Shown piece after piece: positions 53,229-61,451 of a DNA stretch of 64,000 nucleotides. Positions within the stretch are counted from its first letter, which is position 1. The number at the start of each line of letters is the position of its first letter. The notes beneath the pieces were generated by a model. The model was not told the DNA's origin. It was given only the letters and a program-made list of their open reading frames with translations, and ran no database searches. The DNA is from JANQHS01 sp965227315. GTDB lineage: Bacteria > Bacteroidota > Bacteroidia > Cytophagales > CCMP332. The stretch is from positions 620,001 to 684,000 of the forward strand of contig OZ245737.1 in the NCBI GenBank assembly GCA_965227315.1. Direction: 5' to 3'. The position numbers and the translations under genes were made by a program.

Positions 53229-54614
53229 TTGAGCACAAATCAAAGGTTTCTTCTTGTCGTTATCCTACTCCTGGGCCTTGGTCTGAGATTCTCTATTTCC
53301 AACAAAGCGTATTTGCGCCCATGGGATGAAAGGTATCATGCCTTGGTGGCCAAGGATATCTGGCATGCTCCCTTGAAACCAATGCTATACAAGGATCCGG
53401 TTCTGGATTATGATTACAGATTTTGGAATCGAAACCATGTTTGGCTTCATAAACCACCACTCACGTTGTGGCTGATCGGCACTTCAACGGCCATATTCGG
53501 GAATCATGCCCTCGCTGTCAGAATTCCCTCCCTGCTGGTTTCCCTGGCTTCGATCCTCCTGGTCTTCCTTATCGGTCGCCATTTTTTTGAAACCAATGCT
53601 GCACTCTTTGCGGCATTGATCTTTAGCATTTTCTCGAAGGGAATCGCCCTGTCCACCGGAATGGACCCCACGGATCATGTAGACACATTGTTTGCCTTCC
53701 TCGTGCTATTGGGAACTTACCTGGGAGTTGTTTGGAGAAATAATCCCACATGGAAAAGGAGCCTGCTGCTCGGCTTGATATTGGGTGCAACCTATCTATG
53801 CAAATCCCTTCCTGCCATGATCCTGATCCCCATTTGGGCAGCCCTTCTCTGGGAAAAAAGTGGAACCAAGAGCTTTAACCTCAGCAATACGGGAGCTCTG
53901 CTTAGCGGTGCCCTATTGCTGGCCCTGCCCTGGGCCATTTACACCAAATCATATTTTCCGCTGGAAGCGGCTTATGAATCAGACTATAACTGGAGACATC
54001 TGACAGAGGTGATCGAAGGGCATGGAGGTGACTGGAGTTATTATTTGGGAAAGATCAGCGAATGGCTGGGTGTCTTGTTCTTTGTAAACCTGTTGATCCT
54101 CATCCTGATCTCGGCAAAGACAAAATTCAAAAAATACCTCTGGATGATCCTTTGGATCCTGATTCCGCTGTTGATCTTTTCTCTTTCCACCACAAAAATG
54201 GAAGGTTATGTTTTCGTTTCAGCTCCGGCCTATTCACTTCTCTTTGGTTTTGTTCTTTCGGAAATTCGGAATCGCCTAGAGAAGCGAAAAAGCCTCATAG
54301 TCACTGCTGTTGCATGTGTTTTATTGATTCAACCGGTCAGAAGTCTGGCAGGGCTCTGGGAAAGGTTTCAGGCAGAGGACTACTCGGTCTATTGGCCGGA
54401 AGAAATTATGCAATTCTCGGAAGGCGAAAACTTCATACTCTTCAATGATGAAGACTATATCCAAACCATGTTTTTCTTTGATGGGATCGCTTACAAAAAC
54501 CTGCCCACCAGGAAGCACCTGGATATCGCCAAAAGGCAAAATGTCCCCGTTTTTATCCGAAGGCATGAAGGTATGGAATTGGACAGCCTGACGGGAGCTG
54601 TGTGGATCGATTAG
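53229..54614 (+). CDS. GT39-type membrane glycosyltransferase (ArnT/PMT family)
   Basis: The 461-residue protein has about ten membrane helices. Near the N-terminus it has RPWDERYHALVAKD, with the conserved acidic pair of the PMT/ArnT catalytic loop, and HKPPLTLWL. Such enzymes use polyprenyl-phosphate sugars to modify lipid A, proteins or glycans. The start is TTG, 10 codons after an in-frame TAA; the first ATG downstream would remove the first helix. The target is unknown. Confidence 0.85.
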   Translation: MSTNQRFLLVVILLLGLGLRFSISNKAYLRPWDERYHALVAKDIWHAPLKPMLYKDPVLDYDYRFWNRNHVWLHKPPLTLWLIGTSTAIFGNHALAVRIPSLLVSLASILLVFLIGRHFFETNAALFAALIFSIFSKGIALSTGMDPTDHVDTLFAFLVLLGTYLGVVWRNNPTWKRSLLLGLILGATYLCKSLPAMILIPIWAALLWEKSGTKSFNLSNTGALLSGALLLALPWAIYTKSYFPLEAAYESDYNWRHLTEVIEGHGGDWSYYLGKISEWLGVLFFVNLLILILISAKTKFKKYLWMILWILIPLLIFSLSTTKMEGYVFVSAPAYSLLFGFVLSEIRNRLEKRKSLIVTAVACVLLIQPVRSLAGLWERFQAEDYSVYWPEEIMQFSEGENFILFNDEDYIQTMFFFDGIAYKNLPTRKHLDIAKRQNVPVFIRRHEGMELDSLTGAVWID

Positions 54615-54698
54615 TTCGGTCAATTTCAGAAAACCAAAAAAATCACCACCTGTTCATTCTTTGTATCGCAGTCACTTAATTTGCGCGAACCATTGAAA

Positions 54699-55739
54699 AT
54701 GGAAAAGGACAAGCAGCTTATTTCGAATTGGCTTTATCTGGGAGCCATTCTGGTGATCAGTATGGTCATTCTGGGCGGTTACACAAGACTTTCTCATTCC
54801 GGACTTTCCATGGTTACCTGGAAACCCATAATAGGAGTTGTCCCACCGCTAAACCAGGTACAATGGGAAAAGGAATTTGAGCGTTACAAAACATCTCCTG
54901 AGTACCAGAAGAAAAACTACAATTTCAGCCTTGAGGAGTTCAAGGAGATCTATTGGCCGGAGTTCTTTCATCGTGTTTTGGGTCGTCTTGTGGGAGTGGT
55001 TTTTTTCATACCCTTTGTCATTTTTCTTGCCAAGAAAAAACTGCGCGAACGTTGGTTGGTCCGTAATCTCATCATCATTTTTCTCCTTGGAGGATTACAA
55101 GGCCTTATCGGTTGGTATATGGTGAAAAGCGGCCTGGTAGAAGATCCCAATGTAAGCCACTATCGACTGGCCATTCACCTAGTCACGGCATTGATCCTTT
55201 TTTCATTTATTCTTTGGACAGCATTAAAGGTTTCTTATCCCAAGAGGCCTACAACTAATGCCCCTCAAAATTTCATCAACTCTTTCAAGGTACTGTTGGC
55301 TTTCACAACCATACAAATCATCTATGGTGCCTTTGTAGCCGGACTGAAGGCCGGACTTTATTATCCAACCTGGCCCATGATGGGCGAACACTTTCTTCCT
55401 CCCGAAGCCGGTATATCCATAGCTGATCATGGCATCAAAAGCTTCTTTGAGACCGCGAGCCTGGTCCAGTTCATGCATCGCTGGATCGCGCTGTTCATCG
55501 TCCTCATCATTTTCTGGATATACTTCAAAAGCCGGAAGCTGGATCTTGAAAAACAACAGAGACAGATCATTGCTTCTTTACTGATCGTTGTCGGCGTTCA
55601 ATTTACATTGGGCGTATTGACCTTGCTCTACCATGTACCCATAAGCCTCGGTGTATTTCATCAGCTCGGAGCGGTAATTCTTCTTGGGGTCATGATTTAC
55701 GCCTTGTATTTTTTCCCAAAATCCCAAAAGACAACTTAG
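54699..55739 (+). CDS. ctaA: Heme A synthase (COX15/CtaA family)
   Basis: This enzyme hydroxylates heme O to heme A for aa3-type cytochrome oxidase. The 346-residue protein has eight membrane helices in two related halves. Heme-ligand histidines are recognisable in EFFHRVLGR, SHYRLAIHLV, QFMHRWIAL and GVFHQLGAV. The N-terminal GGYTRLSHSGLSM is a family signature. An alternative TTG start 6 codons upstream is possible; I use the ATG. No other oxidase genes are in the window. Confidence 0.94.
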   Translation: MEKDKQLISNWLYLGAILVISMVILGGYTRLSHSGLSMVTWKPIIGVVPPLNQVQWEKEFERYKTSPEYQKKNYNFSLEEFKEIYWPEFFHRVLGRLVGVVFFIPFVIFLAKKKLRERWLVRNLIIIFLLGGLQGLIGWYMVKSGLVEDPNVSHYRLAIHLVTALILFSFILWTALKVSYPKRPTTNAPQNFINSFKVLLAFTTIQIIYGAFVAGLKAGLYYPTWPMMGEHFLPPEAGISIADHGIKSFFETASLVQFMHRWIALFIVLIIFWIYFKSRKLDLEKQQRQIIASLLIVVGVQFTLGVLTLLYHVPISLGVFHQLGAVILLGVMIYALYFFPKSQKTT

Positions 55740-55864
55740 AAGGCCATCGCCCTGTGTTGAGAGTCGTCCTATAGACATTCCATTGTTTTCTCTGAAATGC
55801 CAAGAACCCTTTGGCATCCTGATTGTTAGTACATCAACTGATTCAACCATCAAAACTTAGAATT

Positions 55865-56464
55865 ATGAAAATCAAATTGAAGATCATTGGAATGCTTTTG
55901 CTTCTGGGGGTGGTATTGTTCGCCTTCAAAGCTCCAAAGGTGAATTACAAAATAGACACCCAAAAAAGCACGATACAGTGGACAGGCTATCACCTGGCCA
56001 AGTCCTATGAGCACGTCGGAAACGTGAATATCCAGTCGGGATCCTTGGCATTGGAAGACGGAAAACTAAGTGCCGGAAGTTTTGTTATTGATATGACTTC
56101 CATCACGAACAGTGACCTAACCGATGCCGGTAAGAATGGTAAGCTGGTAGGTCATTTGAAGTCGGATGATTTTTTCAATGTCGAAAAATATCCCACAGCT
56201 AAGTTGATCATTACTCAGGCCAATGAGCTGGGCAATGGAAAATTCAAAGTCATGGCTGATCTCACGATCAGAGGGATCACCAAGCCGATTGAATTTGAAA
56301 CCATGATCGAAGAAGGAAAGGATGATATGATCATGGCAAGTGCGGAATTCAATGTTGAAAGGACCCAGTACGAAGTGATGTACGGTTGGAGCATTGAGAA
56401 TGCGATGCTCGACGATGATTTCACTCTGAAGATAGACCTTACCGCAAAGAAAAGTAACTCTTAA
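55865..56464 (+). CDS. YceI-family exported protein
   Basis: The chosen start gives MKIKLKIIGMLLLLGVVLFAF, a signal or membrane anchor, and 199 residues. The YceI lipocalin-like barrel begins YKIDTQKSTIQWTGYH and includes GSFVIDMTSI, FFNVEKYPTAKL and ADLTIRGITKPIEF. YceI proteins bind polyisoprenoids or amphiphiles in the periplasm. Here the carotenoid genes lie immediately downstream (145 bp), so an isoprenoid-related role is attractive but unproven. Confidence 0.93.
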   Translation: MKIKLKIIGMLLLLGVVLFAFKAPKVNYKIDTQKSTIQWTGYHLAKSYEHVGNVNIQSGSLALEDGKLSAGSFVIDMTSITNSDLTDAGKNGKLVGHLKSDDFFNVEKYPTAKLIITQANELGNGKFKVMADLTIRGITKPIEFETMIEEGKDDMIMASAEFNVERTQYEVMYGWSIENAMLDDDFTLKIDLTAKKSNS

Positions 56465-56487
56465 TCAGCTAGGTTTTGGTTGAGAAT

Positions 56488-56527
56488 GCCCCTCGTGTGC
56501 AGGATTTTCTTGCCGCGGGGGGTTATT
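56488..56527 (+). terminator. Weak possible terminator after the yceI gene
   Basis: CCCCTCG can pair with CGCGGGG with one mismatch, followed by TTATTTATT. The stem is imperfect and the loop long, so this is only a suggestion. Confidence 0.25.
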
Positions 56528-56566
56528 TATTCATATCCATATCAAAATCATCTATTAACCTGAAAC

Positions 56567-56583
56567 GAGAGTGATCAACTCTC
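56567..56583. promoter_or_regulatory. Imperfect inverted repeat upstream of the carotenoid genes
   Basis: GAGAGT and ACTCTC arms flank a GATCA centre, 27 bp before the crtD TTG. The size and place suit a repressor or MerR-type operator, but there is no regulator gene nearby. Confidence 0.3.
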
Positions 56584-56609
56584 TCAACCGGAATCTGTTT
56601 ATTTGAGAT

Positions 56610-58076
56610 TTGAAAACAGGAATTGTCATTGGTTCGGGAATAGGCGGACTGGCTGCGTCGATTCGGCTGGCTTTAAAAGGCTATAAAGTTGAGGTTTACG
56701 AAGCCAATTCATATCCGGGTGGAAAGCTTTCCGAGATCAGGAACAACGGGTTTCGCTTTGATGCCGGCCCTTCCCTGTTCACCATGCCGGAGCTGGTCGA
56801 TGAACTGTTTTTGATTTCGGGACGCGACCCGAAAGAATTTTTCAAATACGACAGGCTTAAGGAAGTATGCCGCTACTTTTATGAAGATGGCACAAGATTG
56901 AACGTTCCTGCCGATCCTGAGCAATTTGCTATCCAGGCAGGCAAAGCTACCGGAATAGACGCCAAAAAGATTCGTAAGCACTTAAAAAGAAGTGCCTATA
57001 TCTACGACACCACAGCATTTCTCTTTCTCCGGAGCTCACTTCATCGCATCCAAACATACCTTTCTTTCAAGACATTCCTGTCTTTTCTGCAACTGCCCCT
57101 TCTGCCAATCTTTTCTTCGATGAACAAGGTAAATCAAAAACAGCTTGGCAATAAAAAAATGGTCCAGTTGTTCAACCGGTACGCGACTTACAATGGATCA
57201 AACCCGTTCAGGGCTCCGGGCATTCTAAACATCATTCCCCACCTCGAATTTAACATGGGAGCATATTTTCCTAAGGAAGGTATGCATTCTATCACTCTCG
57301 CCTTGTTCCAACTTGCCAAGGATCTCGGAGTTCAGTTCTTCTTTGACTCCCCTGTCGATGAGATCTTGGTTTCAGGTAAAAAAGTGACCGGTGTGTCGGT
57401 CCGGGGAGAAGAGAAAAAAGCAGAGCTGGTCATCTGCAATATGGACATCTCATTTGCATATCCAAGATTATTGCCCAAGATCAAGCCCCCAGGCAAAACC
57501 CTGAAACTGGAAAGGTCCAGTTCGGCGATTATCTTCTATTGGGGAATCAGGGGGAAGTTCGAAGAATTGGGCTTGCACAATATTCTCTTTTCAGATGATT
57601 ACCAAACCGAATTCAATTATCTGTTCGATAAAAAAGATGTCTATCAGGATCCGACCGTCTACATCAATATTACCTCAAAACTGAACCCCGAAGATGCGCC
57701 GGAAGGAAAGGAAAACTGGTTTACCATGATCAATGCGCCCTATATGGAAGGACAGGATTGGGATAGCATTATTCAAAGGTCAAGAAAGTTCATCGTTGAA
57801 AAGCTGAACAAAACCCTGGGAAAGAATATTGAGGAACTGATAGAGTTTGAACAGGTGCTCGAACCACGAACCATTGAAAGCAAAACCAAATCTTTTAAGG
57901 GTGCTCTTTACGGTACGTCCTCCAACAACCGCATGGCAGCATTCTTTCGACATCCCAATTTTTCGCGAAGGATCAGGGATCTGTATTTTGTAGGGGGCTC
58001 GGTACATCCGGGCGGAGGTATACCCCTGGCCCTGAGCTCAGCCAAGATCATTGATGGATTAATCCCCGAGGCTTGA
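56610..58076 (+). CDS. crtD: CrtD/CrtI-type carotenoid desaturase
   Basis: The 488-residue FAD enzyme has the dinucleotide-binding VIGSGIGGLAASIRLALKG at residues 6-24 and the E(33)-containing VEVYEANSYPGGK. The C-terminal GGSVHPGGGIPLALSSAKI is the hallmark of phytoene-type desaturases. It begins with TTG two codons after an in-frame stop (TGA-GAT-TTG), so no longer reading exists. Its partner, 4 bp overlapping, is a CruF-type hydratase; that pairing fits 1'-hydroxy-gamma-carotenoid 3',4'-desaturase (CrtD) rather than the general CrtI. Products would be myxol- or saproxanthin-like pigments; the CrtI/CrtB genes must be elsewhere. Confidence 0.85.
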   Translation: MKTGIVIGSGIGGLAASIRLALKGYKVEVYEANSYPGGKLSEIRNNGFRFDAGPSLFTMPELVDELFLISGRDPKEFFKYDRLKEVCRYFYEDGTRLNVPADPEQFAIQAGKATGIDAKKIRKHLKRSAYIYDTTAFLFLRSSLHRIQTYLSFKTFLSFLQLPLLPIFSSMNKVNQKQLGNKKMVQLFNRYATYNGSNPFRAPGILNIIPHLEFNMGAYFPKEGMHSITLALFQLAKDLGVQFFFDSPVDEILVSGKKVTGVSVRGEEKKAELVICNMDISFAYPRLLPKIKPPGKTLKLERSSSAIIFYWGIRGKFEELGLHNILFSDDYQTEFNYLFDKKDVYQDPTVYINITSKLNPEDAPEGKENWFTMINAPYMEGQDWDSIIQRSRKFIVEKLNKTLGKNIEELIEFEQVLEPRTIESKTKSFKGALYGTSSNNRMAAFFRHPNFSRRIRDLYFVGGSVHPGGGIPLALSSAKIIDGLIPEA

Positions 58077-58702
58077 AGATCTCAGAAAAAAAATACCTCC
58101 TCATCCTGATCATCTTCTATATGGTGGGAATCATAGGTATAAGCTATTCCGGTTCAAGAGACCTCTTTACCTCCATGTCTGCCGGCAACCTATTGTTAAC
58201 CTTCTCGATCCTCGTTCTTGCAAACCGCGACTTTTCAGCCCGGTTCTGGATTTCCTTTTCGATTGTTTTCCTGTTTGGGTTTTTGATCGAGGTTCTGGGT
58301 GTGTCCACAGGGCTGGTCTTCGGTTGCTACTCCTATGGCGAAAGCCTGGGATGGAAATTGCAGGGTGTCCCGCTCATTATTGGGATCAACTGGTTTATCC
58401 TGTCCCTATCGGCAAGAGGATTGGTACTCGGGTTCACAAAATCAAAAATATCGCTGGTCATCATCCCCTCAATTCTCATCACCGCTTTGGATGTCCTGAT
58501 CGAACCTGTAGCGGTCAAATTGGATTTCTGGTCATGGGAAGGAGATCATATCCCTTTTCAAAACTACTTCATGTGGCTCGTGAGCGGTGTCCTGATCCAG
58601 ATCTGTTATAATGCATTGAATATCAGGCCCAAAACCTTTATTTCGACAGCAGTTTTTCTAATTCAAGCCGCATTTTTCATTTTCCTGAATTGGATACTCT
58701 GA
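58073..58702 (+). CDS. cruF: CruF-type carotenoid 1',2'-hydratase
   Basis: The 209-residue membrane protein (about six helices) has the DUF422/CruF pattern: FLIEVLGVSTGLVFGCYSYG, then GVPLIIGINWFIL and DVLIEPVAVKLDFWSWEG. CruF adds water to the psi-end of gamma-carotene. Its TTG start overlaps the crtD stop (TTGA). With crtD it forms a two-gene tail-modification unit. An ATG at codon 17 is present but lies inside the first helix. Confidence 0.85.
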   Translation: MKISEKKYLLILIIFYMVGIIGISYSGSRDLFTSMSAGNLLLTFSILVLANRDFSARFWISFSIVFLFGFLIEVLGVSTGLVFGCYSYGESLGWKLQGVPLIIGINWFILSLSARGLVLGFTKSKISLVIIPSILITALDVLIEPVAVKLDFWSWEGDHIPFQNYFMWLVSGVLIQICYNALNIRPKTFISTAVFLIQAAFFIFLNWIL

Positions 58703-58746
58703 AGAAAGATTTCTTCCTTATTCTTTTCTTAGCAAAAAAATCGATC

Positions 58747-60885
58747 ATGTTTAGGCCATTCATTTTCCCAATTGGAGTTCTGTTCTTTTCCATTTTATCG
58801 CCGGGAAGTTTTGCTCAAACCATCTACGAACCGCTCCGGCTTGATGAGGTGGAATTTTCAAAAGAAGATCTGGGTCATATGTGGACCTTCGACGCGATTC
58901 CCGTAGATCGTTTCAAAAGGAACCTTGAGTTTGAGCCCGATCAGGAATGGATCAAGGATGTGCAGATGTCAGCCATACAATTCGGAGGGGGTTGCTCCGG
59001 ATCTTTCGTTTCAGGATCCGGTTTGATCATGACGAATCATCATTGTGCCAGAGGTTATATTTTGAGAACACTGGAAAACGGAGCAGATATTCTAAAGAAC
59101 GGGTACTATGCCCAGGGATTAGAAAATGAACTCAAGATCGAAGGTCTCTATGTAGATCAACTGATTGAAATACAGGATGTAACCCAGGAGATCTCCTCAG
59201 CAATGGAAGCCGGAAAAACCGAAGAGGAAAAAGGCAAGATCAGGGATAGTCTTATGGCAGATCTGTCTTCAAAGAAGGCGGAAGCAACAGGTTTGGAATC
59301 AAAGGTTGTCAAGCTTTATCAGGGAGGGAAATATTCTCTCTATTCCTGGATGCGATATAACGATATCCGTCTTGTTATGGCACCTACATTTCAGCTGGCG
59401 AGTACAGGATGGGATTGGGATAACTATACCTATCCCCGCTACGAGTTGGACATGGCCTTTCTCAGAGCCTATGATTCTGTGGGTAATCCAATCGAGTCCA
59501 AAAACTTCTTCAAATGGAGTGCCGAAGGAGCCGCAGAGGATGAGCCCGTATTCGTGGTCGGTAGGCCGGGATCCACAGCCAGACTCGTTTCCAATGCCGA
59601 AGTAAGCTATTTACGGGAAACAGCACTTCCGATCCTGCTGGATTATTATAACGGCCTGTTCGAAGCCCGGTTTGACTTTTTCCTGATGCACCCTGAAAGG
59701 GAATCCGAATTGTTTTCTACGGTATTGTCCGTTTCAAACGGAAGAAAAAGATATGCCGGCCGATACCTGGCCGTGAAGGACCCATTGCTGCTGGAAAAGA
59801 AAAAGAAGTTTGAGACCGACCTCCAAAAGAGGGTTTCAGAAGACCCGGTACTTCAGCAGGAATATGGCGACACCTGGGAAAATATTGAAAAGACCCTAAA
59901 CGAACTGGCTCCGATAACCAAAGAATACTACTCGGTAGCCTTGGTCAGCAACTATAGCCCTTCCATGTTCAAGACAGCAAAAAACCTGGCGGAATATGCC
60001 CGTGAGATGGAAAAGGAGGAGAAAGACCGGGAAAAACCTTACAAAAAGGAAAACCTGGAGGTTACCCGGTCTGAGATCTTTGTCGAACCTGAAGAGCGGG
60101 ATCTGGATTCGCTATGGGCGACTTTTATCAAGGGCTATTGGTCCAAGATCAAAATGGAAGATCAACCTAGCTACAAGCAAATATTTGCCGAATCCGGAGC
60201 GGAGGATCCATATACTTTCTTGAAAAGGATCTCGGTGTTGGATGATAGAAAAGCCGTCGAAAAATTGATCAAGGGTGGAAGCAAGAAGATCAACGCTCTT
60301 GACGACCCAATTCTCAAGGCCGCCATGGAAATGAACGAAATACGCTCAAGGCTAAATCCTGAGCGCAGAGCTATTCAGAACAGGCTATCACTACAAAACC
60401 AAAGACTTGGTGAGCTGATATTCAAGATCTATGGAAACAGTATTTCTCCCGATGGAACCGGAACACTGAGGATCAGTGAAGGAAGGGTAAAAGGGTATGA
60501 GTACAATGGAACCCTGGCCCCCTCCAAGACAACCTTCTATGGTCTTTATGATCGCTATTATGGTTTTGGTCAAAAAAACTATCCCTGGGGATTGGATGAA
60601 GTATGGAAAGAGCCCACCCCGGGCTTTGATCTTTCCACACCGATCAATTTTTCGTCAACCACAGATATTGTCGGAGGCAATTCAGGCTCAGCCATTATCA
60701 ATAAAAATGCAGAAGTAGTCGGACTTGCCTTTGACGGAAATCTCGAAGGGATATCCGGATACTACATGTATCTTCCTGCGAAGAACCGCACCGTTGGGGT
60801 GGACTCAAAAGGCATGCTGGAATCGTTTCGGACCGTATACAAATACCCTAAACTGGTGATGGAACTGGAAAAGGGATCTTTATAA
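58747..60885 (+). CDS. S46-family dipeptidyl peptidase (DPP7/DPP11)
   Basis: S46 peptidases release dipeptides from peptide N-termini in the periplasm. I use the Met that opens a signal peptide (cut after GSFAQ, residue 24), giving 712 residues, the usual length. The catalytic histidine is in TNHHC near 99 and the serine is S646 in GGNSGSA. The residue 18 positions after the serine, which is Arg in Asp/Glu-specific DPP11 and Gly in DPP7, is Gly here, so DPP7-like preference for hydrophobic P1 is predicted. The next frame abuts the stop. Confidence 0.92.
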   Translation: MFRPFIFPIGVLFFSILSPGSFAQTIYEPLRLDEVEFSKEDLGHMWTFDAIPVDRFKRNLEFEPDQEWIKDVQMSAIQFGGGCSGSFVSGSGLIMTNHHCARGYILRTLENGADILKNGYYAQGLENELKIEGLYVDQLIEIQDVTQEISSAMEAGKTEEEKGKIRDSLMADLSSKKAEATGLESKVVKLYQGGKYSLYSWMRYNDIRLVMAPTFQLASTGWDWDNYTYPRYELDMAFLRAYDSVGNPIESKNFFKWSAEGAAEDEPVFVVGRPGSTARLVSNAEVSYLRETALPILLDYYNGLFEARFDFFLMHPERESELFSTVLSVSNGRKRYAGRYLAVKDPLLLEKKKKFETDLQKRVSEDPVLQQEYGDTWENIEKTLNELAPITKEYYSVALVSNYSPSMFKTAKNLAEYAREMEKEEKDREKPYKKENLEVTRSEIFVEPEERDLDSLWATFIKGYWSKIKMEDQPSYKQIFAESGAEDPYTFLKRISVLDDRKAVEKLIKGGSKKINALDDPILKAAMEMNEIRSRLNPERRAIQNRLSLQNQRLGELIFKIYGNSISPDGTGTLRISEGRVKGYEYNGTLAPSKTTFYGLYDRYYGFGQKNYPWGLDEVWKEPTPGFDLSTPINFSSTTDIVGGNSGSAIINKNAEVVGLAFDGNLEGISGYYMYLPAKNRTVGVDSKGMLESFRTVYKYPKLVMELEKGSL

Positions 60886-61404
60886 TTGGAGACAGCTCTA
60901 CTCAAAGCGGTAAAATCCTGGAATGGAAAAGATAATGATCCACTGAAGGATTATTATCATGATTCGGATCCAGAAGAATTCATCCAATCCGTATTGACTG
61001 CCGCAACAGAATCAAAAGAATTCCATGTCCAGTTATCCTGGTTGCTGAAGTATCATCTTGAAAATGGCGGTCAGCTGGAAAGCAAGGATCGGGAGGCCCT
61101 CATATTGAATTTTCTTCCTTCCGATGAATGGCCCGTACCACTTCATATTTTTCAATTGGTTCACAGGTGGACAGACCTGAGCGCTAAGGAGCAAGACTTA
61201 ATCCTGCAAGCAGCACAGAAGGGACGTGGGTCCGACAACAAATTCCTCAGAGCATGGTCCTATCAGGCTGTGTTCGAGCTGTCAAAATTTCAGAAAGAGC
61301 TCAAGGCGGAATTACAGTTTCTGGCGGAAAGGGCAATTACCGAAGAGGCAGCCTCAGTCAAGGTCCGGCTAAGGGAGATCCTGAAGGCCTTGAAGAAGGA
61401 ATAA
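60886..61404 (+). CDS. Small helical protein of unknown function, in frame after the S46 peptidase
   Basis: The 172-residue frame starts with TTG directly after the TAA of the S46 gene and in the same reading frame. It contains no ATG at all, so the TTG is the only plausible start unless translation runs on from the peptidase. The protein is mostly helical, rich in Glu/Lys/Leu, with HEAT-like pairs (LLKYHLENGG, FQLVHRWTDL, LQFLAERAIT). No signal peptide is seen, so unlike its neighbour it should stay in the cytoplasm if translated separately. No family is recognised. Confidence 0.65.
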   Translation: METALLKAVKSWNGKDNDPLKDYYHDSDPEEFIQSVLTAATESKEFHVQLSWLLKYHLENGGQLESKDREALILNFLPSDEWPVPLHIFQLVHRWTDLSAKEQDLILQAAQKGRGSDNKFLRAWSYQAVFELSKFQKELKAELQFLAERAITEEAASVKVRLREILKALKKE

Positions 61405-61451
61405 TCATAATAGACTGACCAATTTTTGTTCGTAATGAGCTTGAGCTCAGA

